Positions 8,016 to 15,796 are shown, counted from the stretch's first letter. The stretch: DNA of 45,042 nt from RUG14199 sp964629225 (GCA_964629225.1 CAZVQC010000018.1:1-45042), one strand, 5' to 3'. The notes: generated by a model from the letters alone, not told the origin. A program made the numbers and translations.

Positions 8016-8639
8016 ATGAAGAACGTTGATCTGTCCCGTGCGACCCTCGGCAGAATACCTTCTTATCTCAAGTATTTGAGAGAACTTCCTGCCGACAGAA
8101 AAAGTATTTCGGCCACCGTTATTGCCAAGGATCTCGGCCTCGGAGAAGTTCAAGTCAGAAAGGATTTGGGCTCTCTTTGCGGAAGCGGAAAGCCCAGAGT
8201 GGGATACGTGGTGGAGCAGTTGACCTCAAGCCTTGAGGAGTGTGTTTCGAGAGATTTCGGAGGTGCCGTCATCGTCGGTGCGGGAAAACTCGGAAGGGCT
8301 CTTCTCGACTACGGCGGCTTTTCCGACTACGGGCTTGATATTTTGGCGGCCTTTGATAAAAAGAACACGGAAGCCGAGTCGTCTCCAAACGGAAAACCGA
8401 TACTTCCCGTGGAGAGATTTGCGGAGTTTTGCCGTCAAAACACGGTCAACATCGGCATTATCGCAGTTACCGCAGATGCGGCGCAAGAGGTCTTTGACTT
8501 AATGTACGAATGCGGCATCAGGGCGATGCTCTGCTTTGCCCCCTGCAAGCTTGTGATACCCGGCGATGCGGTGATACGTTATGAAAACATGGCGCTGTCA
8601 CTGGCGCATCTCAAAATGCAGATTAAAAACAACAACTGA
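8016..8639 (+). CDS. rex: Redox-sensing transcriptional repressor Rex
   Basis: Cytosolic dimeric repressor that reads the NADH/NAD+ ratio and in clostridia controls fermentation and hydrogenase genes. The 207-residue protein has the N-terminal winged helix (ATLGRIPSYLKYLREL, then VQVRKDLGSLCGSGKP) and a Rossmann domain with GAGKLGRALLDYGGF at about 88-102. Length and domain order are standard. AAAGGAG lies six bases before the ATG. Its position directly ahead of a hydrogenase-type gene run suggests redox control of that unit, but I did not find a convincing Rex operator in the intergenic stretches. Confidence 0.95.
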   Translation: MKNVDLSRATLGRIPSYLKYLRELPADRKSISATVIAKDLGLGEVQVRKDLGSLCGSGKPRVGYVVEQLTSSLEECVSRDFGGAVIVGAGKLGRALLDYGGFSDYGLDILAAFDKKNTEAESSPNGKPILPVERFAEFCRQNTVNIGIIAVTADAAQEVFDLMYECGIRAMLCFAPCKLVIPGDAVIRYENMALSLAHLKMQIKNNN

Positions 8640-8655
8640 CGCTCCGTATGAGCGT
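8639..8655 (+). promoter_or_regulatory. Stem-loop between rex and the APH-like gene
   Basis: ACGCTC-CGTAT-GAGCGT, six pairs. It overlaps the last base of the rex stop codon, is followed by TTTTA and then the GGGAGG ribosome binding site of the next gene. It may be a weak attenuator or a leader hairpin. Confidence 0.5.
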
Positions 8656-8670
8656 TTTAGGGAGGATAAA

Positions 8671-9420
8671 ATGAATCTTGACAGGATAATTGCCGTTCGA
8701 AATGACAAGACGGTCTTCCGTGACGGCGACAGGTGCGTCAAGGTATTTAACGAAGGCTATTCAAAAGCGGACGTGCTGAACGAGGCGTTGAATCAGGCGA
8801 GAGTCGAGGAGACGGGGCTTTTCGTGCCTAAAGTGCTTGAGGTCATGGTGATCGAGGGAAAATGGGCGATAGTCTCGGAATTCATAAGAGGACGGACCTT
8901 GGAGCAGCTCATGACGGACGAGCCGGAAAACAAGGAAAAATACATCGGGAGTCTCGTTGACATTCAGATGAAGATCCACTCCACCATGTGCCCGGATCTT
9001 GCAAAATTGAAGGACAAGTTGAATCGGAAGATCTGCGACACGGATCTTCCCGCTACCCTTCGGTTCGATCTTCATTCTAGGCTGGATTCGATGCCCAAGC
9101 ACAGCAAACTGTGCCATGGGGATCTTGAACCCTCAAATGTGATAATTACCGAAGACGGGACTCCTTACATCGTCGACTGGTCCCATGCGACCCGGGGAAA
9201 TGCGGCGGCGGACACGGCGCGAACGTATCTTCTTTTCTGGCTTAACGGAGATATAGACGGAGCCGAAAAGTACCTTGATATGTTCTGCAAAAAAAGCCAT
9301 GCCGAGGTTCGCTACGTCAAAAAGTGGATGCCCATCGTTGCGGCGGCGGAAAGTGCTCGCGGTAACGCATCCCGCAGAGAATTTCTGCATTCATGGATCA
9401 ATGCGGTCGATTACGACTGA
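8671..9420 (+). CDS. APH-fold phosphotransferase / kinase-like protein
   Basis: A 249-residue protein with the aminoglycoside/choline-phosphotransferase (protein-kinase-like) fold. The N-lobe has an FRDGDRCVKVF stretch with a candidate ATP-binding Lys. The catalytic loop is CHGDLEPSNVII (about 149-160) and the metal-binding Asp is in YIVDWSHAT. The ATG at 8671 is chosen because GGGAGG lies just upstream; longer in-frame extensions would run into rex. It sits between rex and the hydrogenase-type genes, 34 bases before the next gene. The substrate is unknown: small metabolites are typical of the family, but a protein target of the PP2C phosphatase nearby cannot be excluded. Antibiotic resistance is not implied. 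Confidence 0.8.
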   Translation: MNLDRIIAVRNDKTVFRDGDRCVKVFNEGYSKADVLNEALNQARVEETGLFVPKVLEVMVIEGKWAIVSEFIRGRTLEQLMTDEPENKEKYIGSLVDIQMKIHSTMCPDLAKLKDKLNRKICDTDLPATLRFDLHSRLDSMPKHSKLCHGDLEPSNVIITEDGTPYIVDWSHATRGNAAADTARTYLLFWLNGDIDGAEKYLDMFCKKSHAEVRYVKKWMPIVAAAESARGNASRREFLHSWINAVDYD

Positions 9421-9454
9421 TAATAACAGTTATTTATTTTTGGAGGATGAAACA

Positions 9455-9697
9455 ATGAAAGTAACAGTATGTATCGGGTCTTCCTGCCACATCAAAGGAT
9501 CCCGCCAGGTGGTCGAGAGGCTTCAAACTCTGATCAGCGAGAATAACGTAGGCGACAAGGTGGAGCTTGCGGGCACGTTCTGCATGGGAAAATGCCAGCA
9601 GGGGGTCTGCGTCAACGTGGACGAGGAATTTCACTCCGTCAGCCCCGAGACCGTGGATGAGTTCTTCAGTGATGCGGTCATGGAAAAGGTGAAATGA
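9455..9697 (+). CDS. Thioredoxin-like [2Fe-2S] ferredoxin (NuoE/HydC-like), first copy
   Basis: An 80-residue protein matching only the thioredoxin-fold [2Fe-2S] part of NuoE/HoxE/HydC. Four cysteines fit the cluster pattern: CIGSSC near the N-terminus and CMGKC around residue 45. It should carry electrons, probably to or from the hydrogenase-type proteins encoded downstream. The ATG at 9455 follows GGAGG by nine bases. The next gene is a paralogue and overlaps it by four bases (ATGA), so they are likely made together. Confidence 0.85.
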   Translation: MKVTVCIGSSCHIKGSRQVVERLQTLISENNVGDKVELAGTFCMGKCQQGVCVNVDEEFHSVSPETVDEFFSDAVMEKVK

Positions 9698-9957
9698 TGA
9701 TAATTCAGATCTGCGTCGGTTCTTCCTGCCATCTCAAGGGCTCGGAAAAGCTGGTACAGCTTTTCCGAGATGCGACGGCAAAGCACGGCCTTGAGAACGA
9801 GATCACCCTTGCGGGAAGTTTTTGCACCGGCAAATGCAATAGGATAGGTGTCACCGTAGCGGTGGATGATGAAGTCTACACGGGGGTTACGCCGGAAGGA
9901 TTTGATGCCTTTTTTGAAGAAAACGTACTTGGAAAGATAGGGTCCGAAGGGAAGTGA
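9694..9957 (+). CDS. Thioredoxin-like [2Fe-2S] ferredoxin (NuoE/HydC-like), second copy
   Basis: An 87-residue paralogue of the preceding protein. It has the same CVGSSC and CTGKC cluster cysteines, and the sequences align from end to end. It starts inside the previous stop codon (ATGA overlap) and ends five bases before the sensory hydrogenase gene. Two divergent copies in tandem suggest either a heterodimer or separate partners for the two hydrogenase-type proteins; that is inference. Confidence 0.85.
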   Translation: MMIIQICVGSSCHLKGSEKLVQLFRDATAKHGLENEITLAGSFCTGKCNRIGVTVAVDDEVYTGVTPEGFDAFFEENVLGKIGSEGK

Positions 9958-9961
9958 TGAA

Positions 9962-11635
9962 ATGGATTGCCTGACACTTAAAAAATCAAACTGCAAAAAC
10001 TGTCACAAGTGCATCCGCCACTGCCCGGTCAAGTCCATTCGCTTCTCCGGAAACCAAGCCTACATAATCGGAAATGAATGCATTCTCTGTGGTCAGTGCT
10101 TTGTGGTCTGTCCTCAGGATGCAAAGCAGATAGTGGACGAGACCGAAAAGGTCAAAGTCCTGCTTCAGGGAGACGAGCCCGTTATCGTCAGCCTTGCTCC
10201 TTCCTTCGTCGCAAATTACGAGGGAGTCGGCATCGGGGCTATGAAAACGGCTCTTAAAAAGCTCGGATTTTACGATGCGGAAGAGACCGCCATCGGTGCC
10301 ACCATCGTAAAGACGGAGTATGAGAGAATGCTTGCGGAAAACAGCCGTGATATCGTGATATCATCCTGTTGTCATTCGGTCAATCTTCTTATCCAAAAGT
10401 ATTTTCCGGAAGAGCTTCCCTACCTTGCCGACGTAATGTCACCTATGCAGGCGCACTGTGTTGACATTAAAAAGCGGTACCGCAATGCAAAGACCGTTTT
10501 TATCGGTCCCTGTGTCGCAAAAAAAGACGAGGCATCCCACTACGAGGGCATCGTTGATGCGGTGCTCACTTTTGACGAACTCACCGCATGGCTGAAGGCG
10601 GAGGGAGTCGAGCTTGAGCGTGTTCCCGACAAGGAAGAAAAGAGCCGTGCCCGTTTCTTCCCCACCACCGGAGGAATTCTCAAAACTATGGACTGCTCCG
10701 GCGCCGACTACACTTACATGGCTATCGACGGGACGGAGAACTGCATTGCGGCCCTACGTGATATCGAAAGCGGAAAGATACATCGGTGCTTCATAGAGAT
10801 GTCTGCCTGCGCAGGCAGCTGTGTTGGCGGCCCCGTTATGGAAAAATACCACCGCTCCCCTGTCAAGGATTATGTTGCGGTGTCGGATTTTGCCGGGAAG
10901 GAAGACTTTGAAGTCTCATCTCCGGATCCTCTGTCCATCCGCAAGACCTTTGAGGTCATCGAGCACAAATTGAAGCAGCCGGAGGAGGAAGAGATCCGAG
11001 AGACCCTTCGTCAAATGGGCAAGATGAAGCCTGCGGATGAGTTGAACTGCGGTTCCTGCGGATACGATACCTGCCGTGAAAAGGCCATCGCCATCTGTCA
11101 GGGCAAGGCGGAGTTCTCCATGTGTCTGCCCTATCTCCGTGATAAGGCGGAAAATTTCTCCGATACCATCACGAGAAACACCCCCAACGGACTTATCGTT
11201 CTCAACGAAAAACTTGAGGTCCAACAGATCAATCCCGCTGCATTGAAGCTTTTCAATTTGCGCAGAGCCTCCGATATAATGGGGGATCAGGTAGTGCGCA
11301 TCCTTGATCCCGGTGATTTTGCAAGAGTGCTTGAGACCGGAAAGGGCATCCGCAACAAGCGCATCTATCTTGCCGAGTACGGAAAGTACGTGGAGGAGAC
11401 GGTAGTCTATGACAAAGAGTTCCGCCTCATCCTCGGTCTTCTCCGTGACGTCACCGAGGAGGAGACTCAAAAGGAAAAAAAGGAGAATATCAGCCGCCAG
11501 ACCGTTGAGATCGCAGACCGTGTCGTGGACAAGCAGATGAGGATCGTTCAGGAGATTGCATCCCTTCTCGGTGAGACTGCGGCAGAGACGAAGATCGCAC
11601 TTACGAAGCTGAAGGAGTCGATCAACGATGAATAA
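9962..11635 (+). CDS. PAS-containing sensory-type [FeFe]-hydrogenase homologue (HydS-like, group C)
   Basis: A 557-residue protein. Domains in order: two [4Fe-4S] ferredoxin motifs (CKNCHKCIRHCP, CILCGQCFVVCP), the [FeFe]-hydrogenase H-domain (about 75-345), a four-Cys Fe-S domain (CGSCGYDTC...C, about 365-395), a PAS domain (about 400-495) and a C-terminal coiled coil. H-cluster cysteines are kept: ISSCCHSV, GPCVAKKDE and EMSACAGSCVGG. The first motif lacks the Pro of the classical TSCCPxW and the second lacks the Met of MPCxxK, as in group C sensory enzymes. Such proteins are thought to sense H2 or redox state rather than make H2 in bulk. Its end overlaps the phosphatase start by eight bases, implying translational coupling and a shared signalling path. 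The hydrogenase maturases HydEFG are not in the window. Confidence 0.88.
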   Translation: MDCLTLKKSNCKNCHKCIRHCPVKSIRFSGNQAYIIGNECILCGQCFVVCPQDAKQIVDETEKVKVLLQGDEPVIVSLAPSFVANYEGVGIGAMKTALKKLGFYDAEETAIGATIVKTEYERMLAENSRDIVISSCCHSVNLLIQKYFPEELPYLADVMSPMQAHCVDIKKRYRNAKTVFIGPCVAKKDEASHYEGIVDAVLTFDELTAWLKAEGVELERVPDKEEKSRARFFPTTGGILKTMDCSGADYTYMAIDGTENCIAALRDIESGKIHRCFIEMSACAGSCVGGPVMEKYHRSPVKDYVAVSDFAGKEDFEVSSPDPLSIRKTFEVIEHKLKQPEEEEIRETLRQMGKMKPADELNCGSCGYDTCREKAIAICQGKAEFSMCLPYLRDKAENFSDTITRNTPNGLIVLNEKLEVQQINPAALKLFNLRRASDIMGDQVVRILDPGDFARVLETGKGIRNKRIYLAEYGKYVEETVVYDKEFRLILGLLRDVTEEETQKEKKENISRQTVEIADRVVDKQMRIVQEIASLLGETAAETKIALTKLKESINDE

Positions 11636-12800
11636 CCTGTGCGCCGATATCGGCTGGAAAAGCATCAACCATGAAGGCGAGCAGCTTTGCGGAGACCACG
11701 TTGACATAATAGAGCAAGACGACAACTCGACCGTTATCGTGTTGGCGGACGGGCTTGGAAGCGGCGTTAAAGCCAGCATTTTGTCCACTTTGACCTCAAA
11801 GATCATCTCCACCATGATGGCGGAGGGGCTCTCTCTTGAGGAATGTGTCTCCACCATTGCGGCAACTCTTCCGATCTGTTCGGTCAGGGGAGTTGCATAC
11901 TCCACCTTCACTATCATTCATATTATCAACAACGAGACCGCCGAGATAATGCAGTACGATAACCCGGACGTCATTTTGATCCGCGACTGCGAGAATGTCA
12001 GTTATCCGAAAGATGAGATAGTTATCGGCGGTAAGAAGATCTACAAGTCCACGGTGAAGCTTCGCGAAAATGACGTTTTTATCGTCATGAGCGACGGCTG
12101 CCCCCATGCGGGCATCGGCCTTGCCTTCAATTTCGGTTGGAGCGTTCCCGATATTGCCGATTTTATGAAGACCTTCGTTCACGTGGGCTACACCGCAAAA
12201 ACTCTTTCCACCATGTTGGTGGACGAGTGCTACAACCAGTACGGCGGTCATCCGGGAGATGACGTTACCGCCTGTGTCGTCAGAGTGAGACGGAGAGAGC
12301 CCATGAACATTCTGTTCGGTCCGCCCTCAAGACGCGACGACTGCGACCGTATGATGTCCCTGTTCTTCTCGAAAGAGGGTAAGCATATCGTCTGCGGCGG
12401 TACCACTTCATCCATCGCCGCAAAGTATCTCGGCAAGCCCCTTCGAGCGAGCCTTGACTTTGTTCAAAGCGATGTCCCGCCGATGGCAGAGATCGAGGGA
12501 GTTGACCTTGTGACTGAGGGAGTCATCACCATCAACAAGGTCATCGAATACGCAAAGGATGCCCTCGGAAAGAACGAACTCTACGAGCAGTGGAGCTTCA
12601 ACCGAGACGGGGCCTCCATGATCTGTCGGATGCTTTTTGAGGAAGCTACGGATATCAATTTCTACGTCGGGCGTGCAGTCAATCCGGCACATCAGAATCC
12701 CGATCTGCCCATCAATTTCAACATCAAGATGAATTTGGTGGAGGAACTTTCCGAATGCCTCAAAAAAATGGGAAAGCGGATCAAGGTCAGCTATTTTTAA
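11628..12800 (+). CDS. SpoIIE-family PP2C-type serine phosphatase with extra C-terminal region
   Basis: A 390-residue cytosolic protein. Residues 1-225 carry the PP2C/SpoIIE metal-binding motifs: an early CGDHVDI stretch, VLADGLGSGVKAS, FIVMSDGCPHAG and GHPGDDVTACVV. The remaining 165 residues (from about NILFGPPSRR) form a separate, Cys- and Gly-containing region (VCGGTTSSIAAKYLG) that I do not recognise as a named domain. PP2C phosphatases of this type usually dephosphorylate Ser on anti-sigma antagonists or similar switches. The gene overlaps the PAS-hydrogenase homologue by eight bases and is 15 bases before the second hydrogenase, so it is the likely output module of the sensor. No anti-sigma factor or STAS protein is seen nearby. 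Confidence 0.85.
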   Translation: MNNLCADIGWKSINHEGEQLCGDHVDIIEQDDNSTVIVLADGLGSGVKASILSTLTSKIISTMMAEGLSLEECVSTIAATLPICSVRGVAYSTFTIIHIINNETAEIMQYDNPDVILIRDCENVSYPKDEIVIGGKKIYKSTVKLRENDVFIVMSDGCPHAGIGLAFNFGWSVPDIADFMKTFVHVGYTAKTLSTMLVDECYNQYGGHPGDDVTACVVRVRRREPMNILFGPPSRRDDCDRMMSLFFSKEGKHIVCGGTTSSIAAKYLGKPLRASLDFVQSDVPPMAEIEGVDLVTEGVITINKVIEYAKDALGKNELYEQWSFNRDGASMICRMLFEEATDINFYVGRAVNPAHQNPDLPINFNIKMNLVEELSECLKKMGKRIKVSYF

Positions 12801-12815
12801 GGAGTTTTACTACGC

Positions 12816-14240
12816 ATGAGAAAATTTGACACTAAGGTACAGCATCTTAAATACAAGGTCTTAAGAGAGGTGGCAAGGCTCGCCTGGAATGACACCCTTC
12901 TCGAACACGTTTTTGACATTCCGAAGACCATCGTCCCCGGCAACGTACCTACTATGAGATGCTGTGTCTACAAAGAGCGTGCCATCCTCGGAGAGAGAGT
13001 TCGTATCGCAATGGGGGGCGACAAGGAGAACCACAACGTGATCGAGGTCATCGAGACTGCCTGTGACGAGTGTCCCATGGGCGGATACGAGGTCACTAAT
13101 GCCTGCAGAGGCTGTCTTGCTCACCGTTGTGAGGACGTTTGCAAATTCGGAGCGCTGTCTTTTGATGAGAACCACGTCGCACACATTGACAAATCGAAAT
13201 GCAAGGAGTGCGGGGCTTGCTCCAAGGTCTGCCCCTACACCGCCATAATCAGCAGAAAACGTCCCTGCGAGAACGCCTGCAAGATAAAAGCGATAAAAAT
13301 GAATGAGAACAAGGCCGCCGCTATCGACAACAGCAAATGCATCGCCTGCGGAGCCTGTGTGTACCAGTGCCCTTTCGGAGCTATTACGGACAAGTCTTTC
13401 ATCCTCGATGTGATAGATATCATTAAGAAGAGCGGCGGCAACAAGAATTACAAGATTTTTGCCATCGTAGCACCCTCCATTTCCAGCCAATTTACCTACG
13501 CAAAACTCGGACAGGTCATCACCGGACTTAAGGAGCTTGGATTCCACACGGTGGTAGAAGCCGCTCTCGGTGCGGATATGGTAGCGGATGCGGAGTCAAG
13601 GGAATTGGTGGAGAAGGGCTTTTTGACAAGCTCCTGCTGTCCAGCCTTCGTAAGCTACATAGAGAAGTCTTTCCCGGATCTTATGCCTCTTATTTCCCAC
13701 AATCTGTCTCCCATGGCAGCGATAGCAAAGTACCTCAAGGAACACGAAGCGCCCTGCAAAACGGTGTTTATCGGCCCCTGCACTGCCAAAAAAGCGGAGG
13801 TGCAGAAGGACGGGGTAAAAGAGTATGTTGATGCGGCAATGACCTTTGAAGAGCTTCAGGCGCTCTTTGACAGCCGTGATATCGACATTATGACTCTTCC
13901 CGAGGGCGTTCTTGACAATGCTTCATATTTCGGACGTATCTTCGCCCGTTGCGGAGGCCTTGCGGATGCGGTTGCGGAAGGACTGCGCGAGCACGGAGAT
14001 GACGGTTTTGAGCTCAAAGCCTGCTCCTGCGACGGTATTGAAGCTTGCCGTACCGCCCTTCTCAAAAAGAGCAAGGGAGTTCTCGATGCCAACTTCATTG
14101 AAGGAATGGCTTGTGTCGGCGGTTGTATCGGCGGCGCAGGATGCCTGACCCATGGAGAAAAGAACAAGGCAGAGGTGGACAAATACGGTAAGGAAGCCTT
14201 TGAAAAGACCATCAGCGATGCAATATCGGTGCTGAAATAA
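12816..14240 (+). CDS. [FeFe]-hydrogenase, group B-like, with multiple Fe-S clusters
   Basis: A 474-residue protein. A conserved N-terminal region of about 80 residues leads into a Cys-rich segment (CDECP...CRGCLAHRCEDVC) and [4Fe-4S] motifs (CKECGACSKVCP, CIACGACVYQCP). The hydrogenase H-domain covers about 205-470. The three H-cluster motifs are complete: TSSCCPAF (about 271-278), GPCTAKKAE (about 320) and EGMACVGGCIGG (about 430). Both Cys of the first motif are present, so catalysis is plausible. Lack of MPC and the overall layout place it nearer group B than the group A energy-yielding enzymes; the physiological role of group B is poorly known. It is last in the run and is followed by a strong terminator. 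Electron partners may be the two small thioredoxin-like ferredoxins upstream. Confidence 0.88.
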   Translation: MRKFDTKVQHLKYKVLREVARLAWNDTLLEHVFDIPKTIVPGNVPTMRCCVYKERAILGERVRIAMGGDKENHNVIEVIETACDECPMGGYEVTNACRGCLAHRCEDVCKFGALSFDENHVAHIDKSKCKECGACSKVCPYTAIISRKRPCENACKIKAIKMNENKAAAIDNSKCIACGACVYQCPFGAITDKSFILDVIDIIKKSGGNKNYKIFAIVAPSISSQFTYAKLGQVITGLKELGFHTVVEAALGADMVADAESRELVEKGFLTSSCCPAFVSYIEKSFPDLMPLISHNLSPMAAIAKYLKEHEAPCKTVFIGPCTAKKAEVQKDGVKEYVDAAMTFEELQALFDSRDIDIMTLPEGVLDNASYFGRIFARCGGLADAVAEGLREHGDDGFELKACSCDGIEACRTALLKKSKGVLDANFIEGMACVGGCIGGAGCLTHGEKNKAEVDKYGKEAFEKTISDAISVLK

Positions 14241-14247
14241 CTAAGAA

Positions 14248-14280
14248 CCCCCGAAGCGATAGCTTCGGGGGATACTTTTT
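14248..14280 (+). terminator. Rho-independent terminator of the hydrogenase gene run
   Basis: CCCCCGAAGC-GATA-GCTTCGGGGG, ten perfect pairs, followed by a T run. It sits between convergent genes and ends at the stop codon of the CBS gene. Confidence 0.93.
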
Positions 14281-14987
14281 CATTGCTCCTCGGTCGCTCT
14301 GATAACGTCCCATGGCGTTATCATTGAAAGAAGTTTTGAATCCTGCGTGCCGTCCTTGGTTACGAATACGGCGGCTACTCTGCGTTTTCCCGGTCCAAGT
14401 GAGCGGAAATCCTTCTTTATTTTTGAAAGAGGAGTGTCCGAACAGGCGAAAAGATACTTTTCAAAAACATGATTTTTCGGTGCCAAGAGGTCGAGAATGT
14501 CGGCAATCTTGGCATTTTTCTCCGGCAGGGCCGGATCCTTTGCCAAGACGGAAAACGCCGCCGAAACGCTGAACACCCCTACAAGGATACCGCTTTTTAC
14601 GATCGGTACGTGAGAAAAGCCGAGGGATGCCATCTTTTCCGCAAGCCAAAGTATTCGGTCTTCGGGAACGGCTGTAAGAAGCCTTTCAAGAGGGGTTCCC
14701 ATCTGCCTTGCGGTCACGGGGTTCTTGACCTCCTCTATTACCCGTCGCAAAAAATCCAAAAGCTCGTCGGAAGGATGGACCGCATCCGTTCCGCAAAGGG
14801 ACGAGTGGTGAGTTAAAACGTTTCTCAGTTCTCTGCAGAGATCCAAGTCGTCAAAGTATTTCTTTCCGTCACCGTGCATAAAATCGTACACAAGGGTGGA
14901 GTGCCTCTCGGCCTTGGCGGGATATGCCGCCTTCAAAGCCTCTTCGAGTTGACGGTACAGATCGAGAAATTCGCTGATGTCGTTCAT
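14280..14987 (-). CDS. HEPN-like / CBS-domain fusion protein
   Basis: A 235-residue protein. Residues 1-95 are predicted all-helical and contain RNVLTHH: R55 followed by N56, and H60, matching the Rx4-6H motif of HEPN domains, many of which are RNases. Residues about 97-230 form a CBS pair (LGFSHVPIVKSGILVGVFS, then VAAVFVTKDG...ITPWDVI), which normally binds adenosine nucleotides. A nucleotide-sensing RNA-binding or RNase protein would fit, but enzymatic activity is inference. The start has no strong ribosome binding site. It is convergent with the hydrogenase genes and shares their terminator region, so it is not in that operon. Confidence 0.65.
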   Translation of the reverse strand: MNDISEFLDLYRQLEEALKAAYPAKAERHSTLVYDFMHGDGKKYFDDLDLCRELRNVLTHHSSLCGTDAVHPSDELLDFLRRVIEEVKNPVTARQMGTPLERLLTAVPEDRILWLAEKMASLGFSHVPIVKSGILVGVFSVSAAFSVLAKDPALPEKNAKIADILDLLAPKNHVFEKYLFACSDTPLSKIKKDFRSLGPGKRRVAAVFVTKDGTQDSKLLSMITPWDVIRATEEQ

Positions 14988-15180
14988 TTTGAAAAACTGC
15001 CTTTGAAAAAATTTTTAAATGCGTGTTTTTTAGTTCACCGGAGGCGATCTCACTGAACTAATTCAAAGCAAAAAAGTCTTGTAATCCCCGTCAGCAAAGG
15101 ACTGAGGCCGTTCACAATTTTTTTGCGTTTCCCACCGGATCGGAGAAAAAATCGTTCATGAATTGAAAAGCGGACAAAGA

Positions 15181-15215
15181 AAAAGGCGAGAAAAATCGAG
15201 TTTTTTCGCCTTTTT
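15181..15215. terminator. Orphan bidirectional terminator-like hairpin
   Basis: AAAAGGCG pairs with CGCCTTTT, with an A-rich/T-rich continuation of the stem inside. A tracts on the left and T tracts on the right make it work in principle on either strand. It lies between divergent genes (CBS gene leftward, small gene rightward), where no coding transcript should end. Confidence 0.45.
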
Positions 15216-15351
15216 GACCCGATATATTGTGGTCAAAGCGGAAACTGACACAATATCATGAAAAAAGCGGATCGGGCAGCCAAATTCGATATTTTTTCGC
15301 GTTTTTCGGTGGTAAAATGGGCTCATAAGAAATTCAAACGGAGGTCGCTCT

Positions 15352-15642
15352 ATGAAACTTGCAGATAAGACACAGGTGGTTTCTCAAAGAGTCATTGACG
15401 AAAAAAATATCTCCATTGCGGGATACGAGTTGAAGTACGTGTTGTTTTCCGAGGTGTCGGAGGGTATCGAAAGATATTCCGTCAGAGCTATCCAGTACCG
15501 TGACGGAAACGAGCTCTGTCGTGCGGCAGTGTACGATGTCTCTACCGACCCGACTGAGGCCGAAAGGATGTTCCGAGCGGTATCCGAGGGTGGAGTTTTT
15601 CCGATCACCTTGTCGGATGTTATCTACGATTTGTTGCCGTGA
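15352..15642 (+). CDS. Small conserved-looking hypothetical protein (possibly DUF6514-like)
   Basis: A 96-residue soluble protein without signal peptide or membrane segment. CGGAGG lies seven bases before the ATG, and a -10-like TAAAAT is at 15313-15318. The sequence alternates strands and short loops (YSVRAIQYRDGNE, YDVSTDPTEAERMF) and ends in a short helix. This resembles the small DUF6514 family of clostridia, but I am recalling rather than proving the match. It stands alone between a divergent CBS gene and a convergent operon. No function can be stated. Confidence 0.6.
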   Translation: MKLADKTQVVSQRVIDEKNISIAGYELKYVLFSEVSEGIERYSVRAIQYRDGNELCRAAVYDVSTDPTEAERMFRAVSEGGVFPITLSDVIYDLLP

Positions 15643-15796
15643 TCCGGTGAGGTATTTTTTCGTTATCTTGACGGAGCGGAGAAAATGATCTTTTTGTCCT
15701 TCCGGAGTGGCACTTCGGCCGCATCTTTTCTTCATTGCCGTGAGATATCAAGACCGTTTCAAAAACTTTTCCTTGGGAAACGTTGTTCGAAAACTG

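Noticed and set aside
8671..9420. Antibiotic-resistance aminoglycoside phosphotransferase
   Set aside because: Only the general APH/kinase fold motifs are visible. The context is redox and hydrogenase genes, so a resistance call is not supported.
9418..9455. A Rex operator ahead of the ferredoxin and hydrogenase genes
   Set aside because: The AT-rich gap contains AACAGTTATTT-like sequence, but no recognisable TTGTTAA-N4-TTAACAA or similar site.
9962..14240. A standard electron-bifurcating HydABC hydrogenase operon
   Set aside because: There is no NuoF/HydB flavoprotein, and the two H-domain proteins have HydS-like and group-B-like layouts instead.
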